A stretch of 64,000 bases of DNA from UBA4055 sp964648295 (lineage in GTDB: Bacteria; UBA4055), in NCBI GenBank assembly GCA_964648295.1, contig CAZYNH010000001.1, forward strand, positions 248,001 through 312,000, read 5' to 3'. Below, in pieces: positions 52,027 through 60,893 of the stretch (position 1 is the stretch's first letter; the number at the start of each line of letters is the position of its first letter). The position numbers and the translations under genes are program-made. The notes below the pieces were generated by a model that did no database searches, was not told the DNA's origin, and worked only from the letters and a program-made list of their open reading frames with translations.

Positions 52027-54408
52027 ATGTCTGCTATAAATAATAATAATAATTCACAAAGCAAAAAGCCCTTTACAATCCCTGACAGGCTCCCTATTCT
52101 TCCCCTTATGAATATGGTGGTATTTCCAAATGTAATAATGCCCCTTATTGTGAATGACGAATCATTGATAAGGCTGATTAACGATTCTGTAAGCTCAACC
52201 AAGATAGTAGGGATATTTGCGAATAAACCTGATGATAACAGCGGGTTTAAAAATTCAGAGATATACAGTGTGGGAACGGCAGTGCTGATCTTAAGAATGT
52301 TCAGGGGTGACCGGGATAATTCAGCCAGGATACTGGTTCAGGGTCTGGGCAGAATAGAACTCAAAAAGATAGAAAAGGAAGTTCCTTACCTGATAGGAAA
52401 AGTTGAGCAGCTGAAGGAAAAAAAGACCCAGAGTCTGAAACTGACCGCCCTTCTAAGATCGGTAACAGAAACTTTTACGGAGATCATAAATCTTTCTCAT
52501 AATATACCTGACGAACTGAGGATCGCGCTGAATACAATAAAAACACCTTCAAAAGTCGCCGATTTCATAGCATCGAACCTAAATCTTCCGATAGAGAAAA
52601 GGCAGAAAATTCTTGAGGAAACAGATATTGAGGAAAGGCTTATTCTTCTCTCCTCCTTTCTGAACAAAGAGCTGAAGCTGCTTAAGCTCACAACAAAAAT
52701 ACAGGAAGATGTGGATGAGGAGCTCGAGAAAGACCAGAAAGATTATTACCTCAGGGAGCAGCTGAGAGCTATAAAAAAAGAGCTGGGCGAAACGGAAGAC
52801 GAGTCGCAGGAGCTTGAAGAGCTCCAGAAGAAGCTTTCAAAGAAAAAGCTTCCCGAACAGGCTCTGACTGCGGCAAAAAGAGAACTTAAGAGGCTTAACA
52901 GGATGTCTTCAGCTTCAAGCGAATATACCGTAGCGAGGACATATCTGGACTGGCTTCTGGATCTGCCGTGGAATGATGAGGTCAAGGAGGAGATCGATAT
53001 AGAGAAAGCAAAGAAGATTCTTGATGAGGATCACTACGGGCTGAAAGAGATAAAGGAAAGAATACTTGAATATATGGCTGTAAAAAAACTAACCGATGAC
53101 GCAAAGGGAAGCATACTCTGCCTGGTGGGTCCTCCCGGAACGGGAAAAACATCTATTGGGAAATCAATAGCGAGAGCAATGGGAAGAAAATTCGCCAGGG
53201 CGTCACTCGGAGGTGTCAGGGACGAGGCTGAAATTAGAGGGCACAGGAGAACTTATATAGGATCTATGCCGGGATTAATAATTAAACAGTTGAGGCAGGT
53301 CGGAGTAAGAAATCCTGTTATGATGCTTGACGAGATAGATAAGCTGACCAGCAGCAATCAGGGCGATCCCTCAGCGGCGCTTCTGGAAGCTCTTGATCCT
53401 GAACAGAACTCGGCCTTTGTTGACCATTACCTGGATGTACCCTTCGATCTTTCAAAGATAATGTTCATTATGACGGCCAACTATCCGGAATATATTCCCG
53501 AGCCTCTCTACGACAGAATGGAAGTTATTGAATTCCCCAGCTATATAATTCAGGAGAAACTGGCGATCGCTAAAAATTACATAATAAAAAGGCAGATGAA
53601 ACAGAACGGCCTTGCCAGGAAGGATATAAGTTTCACCGATAAAGCTGTTGAATTCATAGTTCAGAACTATACCAGGGAAGCAGGAGTACGTAAGCTTGAG
53701 CAGAGAATCGAGAAGATATGCAGGAAAGTCGCTGTTATTAAGGCCAAAGGGCAGAAAACAGGTGTTAAAATTGATACTAAAAAGGTTACGGAATATCTGG
53801 GGAACAAATTCATTACGCCTGAAATGGCCAGCAGAACTAACGAAGTCGGGATATGCACAGGCCTTGCCTGGTCGCCTGCCGGAGGATCGATACTTTTTAT
53901 TGAGGCCAACCTCATGAAAGGCTCTGAACGGGTAAAGATCACCGGCCAGCTTGGAGAAGTAATGAGAGAGTCCGCTGAGATCGCTATCAGTTACATGAGA
54001 GCAAACGCCAAGGCTCTGGGTATCAATCTTAAAAAATACGAGAAATCAGATCTTCATATACATGTTCCCGACGGGGCTACGCCAAAAGACGGTCCTTCGG
54101 CAGGGCTTGCGATAACAACGGCGATAATATCACTCTACACAAAGATCCCGGTCGATAAGGATGTCGCTATGACCGGAGAGGTATCTCTCAGAGGGAAGGC
54201 TATGGAGATCGGAGGGCTGAGAGAAAAAGTGATAGCTGCACAGAAAGCGGGAATTAAGACTGTGATAATACCTCATGACAACCTTAAAGATCTGGAAGAT
54301 ATTCCGTCAGAGGTCGTAAAATCGCTTGTAATAAAACCTGTGAAACATATTGATGAAGTTCTAAAAATAGCTTTGACCAAGAAAATCGGCAATGTAAAAA
54401 AAGTATAA
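52027..54408 (+). CDS. lon: ATP-dependent Lon protease
   Basis: 793 aa. N-terminal substrate domain (about 15-210; LPILPLMNMVVFPNVIMPL), AAA+ module with Walker A GPPGTGKTSIGKS, DEIDKL and EALDPEQNSAFVDHYLDVP, then the protease domain with catalytic Ser691 (PKDGPSAGLAI) and Lys734 (GLREKVIAA). All parts are intact. SD AAAGGAGG precedes the ATG. Directly downstream of hsp20; degrades misfolded and regulatory proteins in the cytosol. Confidence 0.97.
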   Translation: MSAINNNNNSQSKKPFTIPDRLPILPLMNMVVFPNVIMPLIVNDESLIRLINDSVSSTKIVGIFANKPDDNSGFKNSEIYSVGTAVLILRMFRGDRDNSARILVQGLGRIELKKIEKEVPYLIGKVEQLKEKKTQSLKLTALLRSVTETFTEIINLSHNIPDELRIALNTIKTPSKVADFIASNLNLPIEKRQKILEETDIEERLILLSSFLNKELKLLKLTTKIQEDVDEELEKDQKDYYLREQLRAIKKELGETEDESQELEELQKKLSKKKLPEQALTAAKRELKRLNRMSSASSEYTVARTYLDWLLDLPWNDEVKEEIDIEKAKKILDEDHYGLKEIKERILEYMAVKKLTDDAKGSILCLVGPPGTGKTSIGKSIARAMGRKFARASLGGVRDEAEIRGHRRTYIGSMPGLIIKQLRQVGVRNPVMMLDEIDKLTSSNQGDPSAALLEALDPEQNSAFVDHYLDVPFDLSKIMFIMTANYPEYIPEPLYDRMEVIEFPSYIIQEKLAIAKNYIIKRQMKQNGLARKDISFTDKAVEFIVQNYTREAGVRKLEQRIEKICRKVAVIKAKGQKTGVKIDTKKVTEYLGNKFITPEMASRTNEVGICTGLAWSPAGGSILFIEANLMKGSERVKITGQLGEVMRESAEIAISYMRANAKALGINLKKYEKSDLHIHVPDGATPKDGPSAGLAITTAIISLYTKIPVDKDVAMTGEVSLRGKAMEIGGLREKVIAAQKAGIKTVIIPHDNLKDLEDIPSEVVKSLVIKPVKHIDEVLKIALTKKIGNVKKV

Positions 54409-54488
54409 TTTTTACTTGCTAAATCGATAAATTTTGAGTTTTTTACATAGTGTATAAAACCAAATGTGAAAAAGTAATGGAGATAAAG

Positions 54489-55547
54489 ATGCGTTCAATA
54501 CTTACAAACTTGATAATAATTCTGTCAACCACCTTTCTTTTCGCAGATCCGTGCGCAGAGAAAAAGAAGCTTTTTGATGCGAAACAGGACGCATGGAAAG
54601 AGATAGAAACGAAAATGAAAAGCAGTGATATAACTAAAGCTCAGTACGATAACCTTTTACCTCAATATAACAAACTTTGGGAAGAATCTGAAAACCTCAG
54701 AAAAGAATACCTGAAATGTAAAGACGAATCTGAAAATCTTCATAAAGCCTCGTATAATGAAGGTATTCAGCTTAAAAAAGACAAAAAAATGAAAGAAGCC
54801 CTTGAAAAATTCAGAGAAGCCATCTCGATCAAAAATGATTTTGAAGAAGCCTATTATCAGGCTGCTGATGTTAGCTCCGAGCTTTCGGACTATGCAGGAA
54901 TGGAAAAATTTCTTGAAAGCATGAAGAACACTGAGGACAGAGGGAAGATATATTACAAAGTTGGAAATGATCTTACCCATTCTAATCCCGATCTGGCAAT
55001 ACAATACTATACTAAAATGGCAAAATATTATAAACCTGAGAACGCTTACTATCTTATCGGCGGAGTTTATGTGACGAAAAAGAACGATCCCGCCAACGCT
55101 GTCACTTATTACAGAAGGGCTCTTCAGCTGGACCCGAAGGACCATAAGATATACAACGCGCTCGGGGGATCTCTCGTAGAGCTCAGTAATATCGGAAAAA
55201 GCAAAGAGGAGAAAGACAAGCTTACAGAAGAAGCGGTCTCTGTTTTTCTGAAAGGTATTCAGCTCGGGCCAAAAGGTTACAGGAAATTTTATGAACTGTG
55301 CGTCAGATTATCTCAGCTGTACAATGTTCAGGGTAGGGCTGTGAGCGCACTCGAATATGCAGATAAAGCTATAGAATACAGCAAAGACAGCAAATACAGT
55401 TTGGGGCATCTGGAAAGAGGGATCGCCCTGATAAAGATGAAGAAATATGATGAGGCAAAAAGGTCACTGACGATCGCCAAAGAGGATTTTCTGACTAAAC
55501 AATCTGTAGAATTCTGGCTCGGCGAGATCGAGAAAATGGCGAATTAA
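54489..55547 (+). CDS. Secreted TPR protein
   Basis: 352 aa from the ATG at 54489, chosen because GGAG lies six bases upstream and the signal peptide (MRSILTNLIIILSTTFLFAD) then starts cleanly; ATG 54477 and GTG 54450 add unlikely charged residues. A charged coiled-coil lead (25-85) precedes TPRs: KKDKKMKEALEKFREAISI, YYRRALQLDPKDHKIYNALG and VSALEYADKAIEYSKDSKY. Probably periplasmic scaffold. It is followed 19 bases later by a lipoprotein gene. Confidence 0.8.
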   Translation: MRSILTNLIIILSTTFLFADPCAEKKKLFDAKQDAWKEIETKMKSSDITKAQYDNLLPQYNKLWEESENLRKEYLKCKDESENLHKASYNEGIQLKKDKKMKEALEKFREAISIKNDFEEAYYQAADVSSELSDYAGMEKFLESMKNTEDRGKIYYKVGNDLTHSNPDLAIQYYTKMAKYYKPENAYYLIGGVYVTKKNDPANAVTYYRRALQLDPKDHKIYNALGGSLVELSNIGKSKEEKDKLTEEAVSVFLKGIQLGPKGYRKFYELCVRLSQLYNVQGRAVSALEYADKAIEYSKDSKYSLGHLERGIALIKMKKYDEAKRSLTIAKEDFLTKQSVEFWLGEIEKMAN

Positions 55548-55566
55548 CAATCAGCGGAGTTAAAAT

Positions 55567-56520
55567 ATGAGAAAAAATTATATCGCGTTTGTTTTAGTTA
55601 TAATTGTTATTTTCGGATGTTCATCGCAGCCAAGATTCCAGATGGAAGATATAAAGTCAGGCGGAAGAGTTGAGACCGCGAAGACGTCGGGGGATATTAT
55701 TACCGATGAGAACGGAAAAGAGTTTTATAAGAATAAACTTGAACCGCACTGGTCAAAATTCAGATGGATCAAGAACAGAAAGGTTCCTGTTTATGCCGAC
55801 GAATCGAAGTTCGCTGAGCCTATAACCTATGTTTATACAAAAGAATTCGTGGAGATAGTTGACGGCAAGATCGGACTCGAACTTACAAGGATAAGGGTTT
55901 TTAATAAAGAAAAAGGCTATGTTGAAGGATTTACAAAGAACAAGTTCTTCTATGATACAGATTATTATTCACAGCCTTATGAGCTGACAGAAATGGAGAT
56001 AATGAGAAGGAAGGACGAAGCCGAAAAGCAGAGAAAGCGTGAAGAGGAAAGGATGCGAAAGAATGTTGAAATGCAGAAAGAAAAGGAGTACAACCTGGCG
56101 ATCGCTTCTGCGAGGAATGACAGCAGGTCCGTCATGAAAATGACATATCAGCAGCTCTCCTCCTACCTGACCCCCTCATATACGGAAGATCTTGTTTACA
56201 CACAGAACGCAACAAAGACCCTCAAGTTCAACGGAAAGGAAAGATCGCTGTATTTCAGCATGAAGGAAGGTCAGGTCATAGGTTTGCATGTGATCCATAA
56301 TTCTGAAGGTTTTTCAAGAGAGGATGCGGATGTTCTGTTATTCGAACTGATCGGAGAGATATTCTACAGCGTTGAAGATGTTGAGAACATCAACAAATAC
56401 ATCGTAAGAAAAACAGGTGTTTTTGAAAAAACGGAATATCCTATGAGCATAAAGTTTGACAACAGCAAGAACAACCCTATAATAGAGTTCACAATAGGCA
56501 ATTTCACAGGTATTGAATAA
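55567..56520 (+). CDS. Lipoprotein with SH3-like N-terminal region
   Basis: 317 aa. Lipobox VIFGCSS at about 16-22, so lipidated. Residues about 60-130 (RKVPVYADESKFAEPITYVY, GKIGLELTRIRVFNKEKGYV) resemble a bacterial SH3 domain. A Lys/Glu/Arg-rich helix (about 138-175) follows and then a C-terminal domain of unknown fold ending in IEFTIGNFTGIE. No known function. It is the last gene of the kinase-hsp20-lon plus strand series and is followed by a terminator. Confidence 0.7.
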   Translation: MRKNYIAFVLVIIVIFGCSSQPRFQMEDIKSGGRVETAKTSGDIITDENGKEFYKNKLEPHWSKFRWIKNRKVPVYADESKFAEPITYVYTKEFVEIVDGKIGLELTRIRVFNKEKGYVEGFTKNKFFYDTDYYSQPYELTEMEIMRRKDEAEKQRKREEERMRKNVEMQKEKEYNLAIASARNDSRSVMKMTYQQLSSYLTPSYTEDLVYTQNATKTLKFNGKERSLYFSMKEGQVIGLHVIHNSEGFSREDADVLLFELIGEIFYSVEDVENINKYIVRKTGVFEKTEYPMSIKFDNSKNNPIIEFTIGNFTGIE

Positions 56521-56550
56521 CCTGCTTTCTGTTGTGAATATAAATATAAG

Positions 56551-56573
56551 AGGACGCGTTTACGCGTCTTTTT
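56551..56573 (+). terminator. Rho-independent terminator
   Basis: GACGCG-TTTA-CGCGTC hairpin followed by TTTTTATT, about 30 bases after the lipoprotein gene and before smpB. Confidence 0.8.
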
Positions 56574-56600
56574 ATTCGGACTTAATCAACTGAAGCAGAA

Positions 56601-57068
56601 ATGGCAAAAGAAAGTAAAAATACAAATCTGGCCCAGAATAAAAAAGCGTTTCATGACTATGAGATACTCGAGAGATATGAAGCCGGAATAGTTCTCGTGG
56701 GAAGTGAGGTCAAATCAATAAAAGCAGGTAAAGTATCTCTGAAGGAATGTTATGCCAGATTTTTCGGAGATGAGCTTTTCGTGGTCGGGATGCATGTTTC
56801 TGAATTCAGAGAGGCAAATATCTTTAATCACGAAACAACAAGGAACAGAAAGCTCCTTATGAAAAAAAGAGAGCTGAAAAAACTTCAGATCAAGCTTCAG
56901 AACACAGGACTGACAATAATACCGCTGAAAATCTACAGGAAAATGCATCTGATCAAAGTCGAGATAGGTCTATGCAAAGGAAAAAGAGAATACGAGAAGA
57001 GAGAAGCAATTAAAGAGAGAGAGGTGAAGCGGGAAATGGACAGGGTCGTAAAATCTTTCAATAAATGA
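56601..57068 (+). CDS. smpB: SsrA-binding protein SmpB
   Basis: 155 aa. Binds tmRNA for trans-translation. Seen: NKKAFHDYEILERYEAGIVL, GSEVKSIKAGKVSLKECYA, MHVSEFREANIFNHE, RNRKLLMKKREL, TIIPLKIY and the basic C-terminus (KREYEKREAIKEREVKREM). The usual DKR is EKR here. No ssrA gene is seen in the window. A shared terminator separates it from the converging rplS. Confidence 0.95.
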   Translation: MAKESKNTNLAQNKKAFHDYEILERYEAGIVLVGSEVKSIKAGKVSLKECYARFFGDELFVVGMHVSEFREANIFNHETTRNRKLLMKKRELKKLQIKLQNTGLTIIPLKIYRKMHLIKVEIGLCKGKREYEKREAIKEREVKREMDRVVKSFNK

Positions 57069-57094
57069 AAAAGGCTGCTTTCGCAGCCTTTTTT
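57068..57094. terminator. Bidirectional terminator between smpB and rplS
   Basis: AAAAAGGCTGC-TTTC-GCAGCCTTTTTT: strong stem with A/T runs on both sides, between convergent genes. Confidence 0.9.
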
Positions 57095-57095
57095 C

Positions 57096-57446
57096 CTATT
57101 TGGTCTTTCTGGATACTTCTTTGATCCTTGCGGATTTACCTCTTCTTTCTCTAAAGTAGTAGATCCTTGCCTGCCTTACTTTACCTTCCTTAACCTTGAC
57201 AATTTTGTCAATGAAGGGGGAGTTAAGCGGCAGTATCTTTTCCACACCGATCCCGTTCGATATTTTTCTTATCGTGAACGATTTGCCTACACCGGTACCT
57301 TTAACCTGGATTACAACCCCGGAGAAAATCTGTATTCTCTCCTTGTTGCCTTCAACAATCCTCAGATGTACATCAAGAGTGTCACCGGCTCTGAATTCAG
57401 GTCTGTCAGTCTTTATCTGTTCCTGATTGAGAGTATTCACATCCAT
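57096..57446 (-). CDS. rplS: 50S ribosomal protein L19
   Basis: 116 aa, normal length. [59 protein letters not shown] and [20 protein letters not shown] match L19 throughout. Last gene of the ffh-rpsP-rimM-trmD-rplS operon. Confidence 0.97.
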   Translation of the reverse strand: MDVNTLNQEQIKTDRPEFRAGDTLDVHLRIVEGNKERIQIFSGVVIQVKGTGVGKSFTIRKISNGIGVEKILPLNSPFIDKIVKVKEGKVRQARIYYFRERRGKSARIKEVSRKTK

Positions 57447-57450
57447 CTTG

Positions 57451-58146
57451 TTACCTCTTTATTTTTAATTTATCATTATAGTTTTCAAACAGATCCGGTC
57501 TTGCGGTTTTTGTCCTGCTCAGGGAATCGTTCAGCCGCCACTTCTCGATAGCCTTGTGATTTCCCGATACCAGAATCCCGGGTACTTCGTGTCCTTCAAA
57601 GACAGGCGGCCTTGTGTAGTAGCCGCAGTCCAATAACCCGTTCTCGAATGAATCAGAGTCGGCAGATCCGATGTCCGAGATCACTCCCGGGATAAGCCTG
57701 CAGACAGAATCCGCGATAATCGCCGCGGGAAGCTCGCCGCCGGTTAGAATGTAATCGCCGGTCGAGATCATCCTGTCAATGTAACGCTCGATCCTCGCGT
57801 CGATCCCCTTGTAATGCCCGCAGATGATGATCATATGCTCCAATTCTAGAAGCTCCCGGGCTGTTTTCTGCGAATAAACCTCTCCTGCGGGAGTGGGCAT
57901 TATCACCACGGTTCCGTCAGTCCTCAGGTCTCTTATCGCATCCACAAAAGGCCCGACTTTCATTATCATCCCGGGGCCTCCGCCGTACGGGGAATCGTCA
58001 ACCGTTCTGTGCCTGTCGCTTGTCCAGTCCCTGAGATCATGCACTTTAAGTTCGACGAGACCTTTTTCCTGACCGATCCTCAGGATCGATTCCCTTACAA
58101 ATCCGGCAAGAAGGTCCGGCAGAGCGGTCACAATGTCAATTTTCAT
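57451..58146 (-). CDS. trmD: tRNA (guanine-37-N1)-methyltransferase
   Basis: 231 aa. SPOUT enzyme making m1G37. Seen: [75 protein letters not shown] and [19 protein letters not shown]. It starts within rimM (11-base overlap) and ends four bases before rplS. Confidence 0.96.
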   Translation of the reverse strand: MKIDIVTALPDLLAGFVRESILRIGQEKGLVELKVHDLRDWTSDRHRTVDDSPYGGGPGMIMKVGPFVDAIRDLRTDGTVVIMPTPAGEVYSQKTARELLELEHMIIICGHYKGIDARIERYIDRMISTGDYILTGGELPAAIIADSVCRLIPGVISDIGSADSDSFENGLLDCGYYTRPPVFEGHEVPGILVSGNHKAIEKWRLNDSLSRTKTARPDLFENYNDKLKIKR

Positions 58147-58663
58147 CGGGAAGCATTCCGTCCGTAAGTTGTACCGTTATCCGTTTGTTTTCTATGTCAA
58201 CATCCTTAATGAACTGCTTTATCGCAGGAATAAGGACTTCATGCCCCCTGAAATCAACAACATAAATGTCGTTTGAGGACATATCCATCACATCTTTCAT
58301 CTTTCCAACCCGGTCACCGTTCTTCAGATAGACTTCACACTCGAGAAGATCTTCAATGAAAAAACAGTCCCTTGGAGGCTTCACTCTTTCGCTTCTGTTG
58401 ACCGTGATCCTGTATCCGGTCAGCTCTTTAGCTTTGTCTTCAGAGTCTATGCCTTTAAGCTTGACTGTGATCCTGCTGTCCTGATAAGTAACTTTTTCAA
58501 CTTCAAGCTCAACAGGTGTCTTCTTCTCTTTTGTCAGGAAGAATTTTTTCATTCGTCCGAACCTTTCGGGGAAAGATGTCAGCGATACTATTGTCAATGA
58601 ACCGTTCAATCCCGCGGTCCTGCCAAGTTTACCCACAAATATATACTCGCCGGGATCGATCAT
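58136..58663 (-). CDS. rimM: Ribosome maturation factor RimM
   Basis: 175 aa. VGKLGRTAGLNGSLTIVSLT is the N-terminal RimM barrel; LTGYRITVNRSERVKPP links to a PRC-like barrel (about 95-170; FIEDLLECEVYLKNGDRVG, IPAIKQFIKDVDIENKRI). Assists 30S head maturation with S19/S13. Sits between rpsP and trmD as in many bacteria. Confidence 0.93.
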   Translation of the reverse strand: MIDPGEYIFVGKLGRTAGLNGSLTIVSLTSFPERFGRMKKFFLTKEKKTPVELEVEKVTYQDSRITVKLKGIDSEDKAKELTGYRITVNRSERVKPPRDCFFIEDLLECEVYLKNGDRVGKMKDVMDMSSNDIYVVDFRGHEVLIPAIKQFIKDVDIENKRITVQLTDGMLPDEN

Positions 58664-58671
58664 CTGACTGT

Positions 58672-59256
58672 TTAAGCCTGAGTTTCAGCGGGAGGTGCTT
58701 CAGCTGCCTTTTTAGCCTCTTCGGCCGCTTTTTTTGCCGCGGCAGCCGCATCAGCGGAAGCTTTCTTTTCGGCTTCTATTTTGGCTTTTGCTTTCTTGGA
58801 CAGTATTTTCTTTTCCGCGGGCTTTCTGCTCTTTTTCTTTTCCTGCAGAAGGAGCCAGTTCTTGTAAGCTTCTTCGACCTGCTCGTCAGTATACTTCCTT
58901 ACAGGGTTCCCGTTCGCGTCGGTAACGGCTGTGTATTTTATAATCTTCTTACCGTTGGGACCTTCTTTTTCCACTTTCTTTTTGCTGATCCTCCTCATCA
59001 TGTCGTATCTCAGCATTATACCGAGTTCGCTGAAAAGATTCTTTACGGTAGGCGAAGGCTGAGCTCCTTCAAGCAGCCATTTTATCGCTTTTGCGTCGTC
59101 GATCTTCAGTCTTTCCGCTTTGCCTGAAGCTATCGGATTATAATGACCTATCTTGTCGATATAATCCCCGTCCCTTCTTTTTTTGGAATCGATCGCGATG
59201 ATCCTGTAGAAAGGGCTTTTTTTCTTGCCCAGTCTCGTCATTCTCAGTTTAACCAT
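58672..59256 (-). CDS. rpsP: 30S ribosomal protein S16 with long Ala/Lys-rich tail
   Basis: 194 aa from ATG 59256, preceded by SD GGAGG; upstream in-frame codons to 59328 are not S16-like. The S16 core covers residues 1-85 (VKLRMTRLGKKKSPFYRII, DKIGHYNPIASGK, LKIDDAKAIKWLLEGAQPSP). The remaining 110 residues are helical, charged and repetitive, ending KAAEEAKKAAEAPPAET. Typical S16 is 80-90 aa; long tails are seen in Bacteroidota-type S16, which supports an FCB origin. No KH-domain gene follows it. Confidence 0.94.
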   Translation of the reverse strand: MVKLRMTRLGKKKSPFYRIIAIDSKKRRDGDYIDKIGHYNPIASGKAERLKIDDAKAIKWLLEGAQPSPTVKNLFSELGIMLRYDMMRRISKKKVEKEGPNGKKIIKYTAVTDANGNPVRKYTDEQVEEAYKNWLLLQEKKKSRKPAEKKILSKKAKAKIEAEKKASADAAAAAKKAAEEAKKAAEAPPAETQA

Positions 59257-59328
59257 TTTTCCTCCGGTTATTTGTTCTATGTAATTTAATGAACGGCCGG
59301 GAACCAGTCCGGTACGCCCATTACACAA

Positions 59329-60675
59329 TTAATACGGCCTTCTCGGAGCCTGAGCTCCGAACATACCTCTGGCCAGTTTATCGAAACCTATCTTTCTCAT
59401 CTGCCTCATCATCATATTCATCTGTTCGAACTGCTTAACAAGCTGATTAATCTCCTGAACGCTTCTGCCCGAACCCTTAGCTATCCTCAGCTTTCTTGAA
59501 CCGTTAAGCAGCTGAGGCTTGTTCCTTTCTTTTCTTGTCATCGACTGAATTATAGCCTCTATCTTAAGGAACGCTTTTTCGTCAATATCCATGGCGTCAA
59601 GTTTGTTACCTATGCCGGGCATCATTTTAAGCATGGATTTTATCGACCCCATTTTCTTTATCTGTCTTATCTGTGAAAGAAAATCGTCATATGTAAAATC
59701 TTCTTTCTGAAGTTTTTTCGCCAGTCTTTCGGCTTCTGCCTGGTCTATGTTGTCCTGAGCCTTCTCGACAAGAGACAGTATATCTCCCATTCCAAGTATT
59801 CTCTGTGCAAGCCTGTCGGGATGAAAAACCTCGATCTCGTCAAGTTTCTCTCCCATACCGACGAATTTGATAGGTTTTCCTGTCACCTCGCGGATCGAAA
59901 GCGCGGCTCCGCCTCTTGAATCGCCGTCCATCTTGGTGAGAATAACTCCCGTAAGATCGAGCTTCGAGTTGAACTCAGCCGCAGTGGTTACGGCGTCCTG
60001 TCCGATCATACTGTCGGCCACGAAAAGGATTTCGTTCGGTTTTGTCGCGTCTTTTACTCTTATCAGCTCGCTCATCATATCTTCGTCAATATGAAGCCTT
60101 CCCGCAGTATCGAGAATTATCAGGTCATGTTTGTTCTCTTTCGCGAAATCGAGCGCCCTCAAGCATATACCGGCGACGTCCGTACTGTTTTCAGAATAAA
60201 CGGGTATGTTGAGCTGTCTTCCAAGAGTTATGAGCTGGTCAATAGCCGCGGGCCTGTAAATATCAGCCGCGACCATAAGAGGTTTCTTTTTATTTCTTTT
60301 CCTGAAAAATGTTGCCAGCTTGGCTGTATGCGTGGTTTTCCCGGATCCCTGGAGACCGCACATCATTATCACTGCGGGACCGGTTTTTGTAAATTCGATC
60401 TCGCTCGTTCCTCCACCGAGAACCCTCACAAGTTCCTCGTGGATGAATTTAATAATTAATTGACCCGGCGTGAGTTTTTCGAATACCTTTTCGCCTATAG
60501 CCCTTTCTTTTACCCTGCTTATAAAATCTTTTACGACCGTGTAGTTCACATCGGCTTCCAGGAGGGCGACCCTTACCTCTCTCAGAGCTGATTTAATGTT
60601 ATCCTCCGAGATCCTGTGCTGACCTTTGAGTGTTTTAAATATTGATTCGAGCTTGCCGCTCAGTTCTTCGAACAT
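59329..60675 (-). CDS. ffh: Signal recognition particle protein Ffh
   Basis: 448 aa. N domain, G domain with GLQGSGKTTHTAKLA, DTAGRLHIDEDMM, TKMDGDSRGGAALS and GMGEKLDEIEVF, then the Met-rich M domain (about 325-440; KMMPGIGNKLDAMD, SGRSVQEINQLVKQFEQMN). GTPase that, with the 4.5S RNA, targets signal sequences to FtsY at the membrane. First gene of the operon with promoter at 60728-60756. Confidence 0.97.
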   Translation of the reverse strand: MFEELSGKLESIFKTLKGQHRISEDNIKSALREVRVALLEADVNYTVVKDFISRVKERAIGEKVFEKLTPGQLIIKFIHEELVRVLGGGTSEIEFTKTGPAVIMMCGLQGSGKTTHTAKLATFFRKRNKKKPLMVAADIYRPAAIDQLITLGRQLNIPVYSENSTDVAGICLRALDFAKENKHDLIILDTAGRLHIDEDMMSELIRVKDATKPNEILFVADSMIGQDAVTTAAEFNSKLDLTGVILTKMDGDSRGGAALSIREVTGKPIKFVGMGEKLDEIEVFHPDRLAQRILGMGDILSLVEKAQDNIDQAEAERLAKKLQKEDFTYDDFLSQIRQIKKMGSIKSMLKMMPGIGNKLDAMDIDEKAFLKIEAIIQSMTRKERNKPQLLNGSRKLRIAKGSGRSVQEINQLVKQFEQMNMMMRQMRKIGFDKLARGMFGAQAPRRPY

Positions 60676-60706
60676 ACCGCCTTGCCGTCAATTAATAACA
60701 AAAAGC

Positions 60707-60720
60707 CCTTATTTCTAAGG
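60707..60720 (-). promoter_or_regulatory. 5'-leader hairpin with GAAA tetraloop
   Basis: Minus-strand CCTTA-GAAA-TAAGG lies right at the predicted transcript start of the ffh operon, followed by GGGCTTTTTGTT. It may cap and stabilise the 5' end; an attenuator is also possible. Confidence 0.35.
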
Positions 60721-60727
60721 AAATGCG

Positions 60728-60756
60728 AATATAATGAAAAAGCCGTGAAATAGCAA
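60728..60756 (-). promoter_or_regulatory. Promoter of the ffh-rpsP-rimM-trmD-rplS operon
   Basis: On the minus strand, TTGCTA (60751-60756), 17-bp spacer, TATATT (60728-60733); predicted start near 60721, with a 45-nt leader to ffh. Confidence 0.7.
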
Positions 60757-60815
60757 GTGAAATTATTCCGCATAAATACATTGGCGTCAGGGCTGAATTT
60801 CCTCTTTTTTATAAA

Positions 60816-60844
60816 TTGCTTTTATCCCCTATTATGTTTATATT
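60816..60844 (+). promoter_or_regulatory. Promoter of the M3 peptidase gene
   Basis: TTGCTT (60816-60821), 17-bp spacer, TATATT (60839-60844). Divergent from the ffh promoter. SD AAGGGG precedes the ATG at 60894. Confidence 0.65.
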
Positions 60845-60893
60845 GTCAAGCTATGCTTGAAATAAGTTTAATCAAAATAAAAGGGGTAACGCC

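Noticed and set aside
58516..59127. 203-aa open frame on the plus strand opposite rimM and rpsP
   Set aside because: It is a Phe/Ser/Leu-rich mirror of the ribosomal genes' codon pattern and crosses their boundary.
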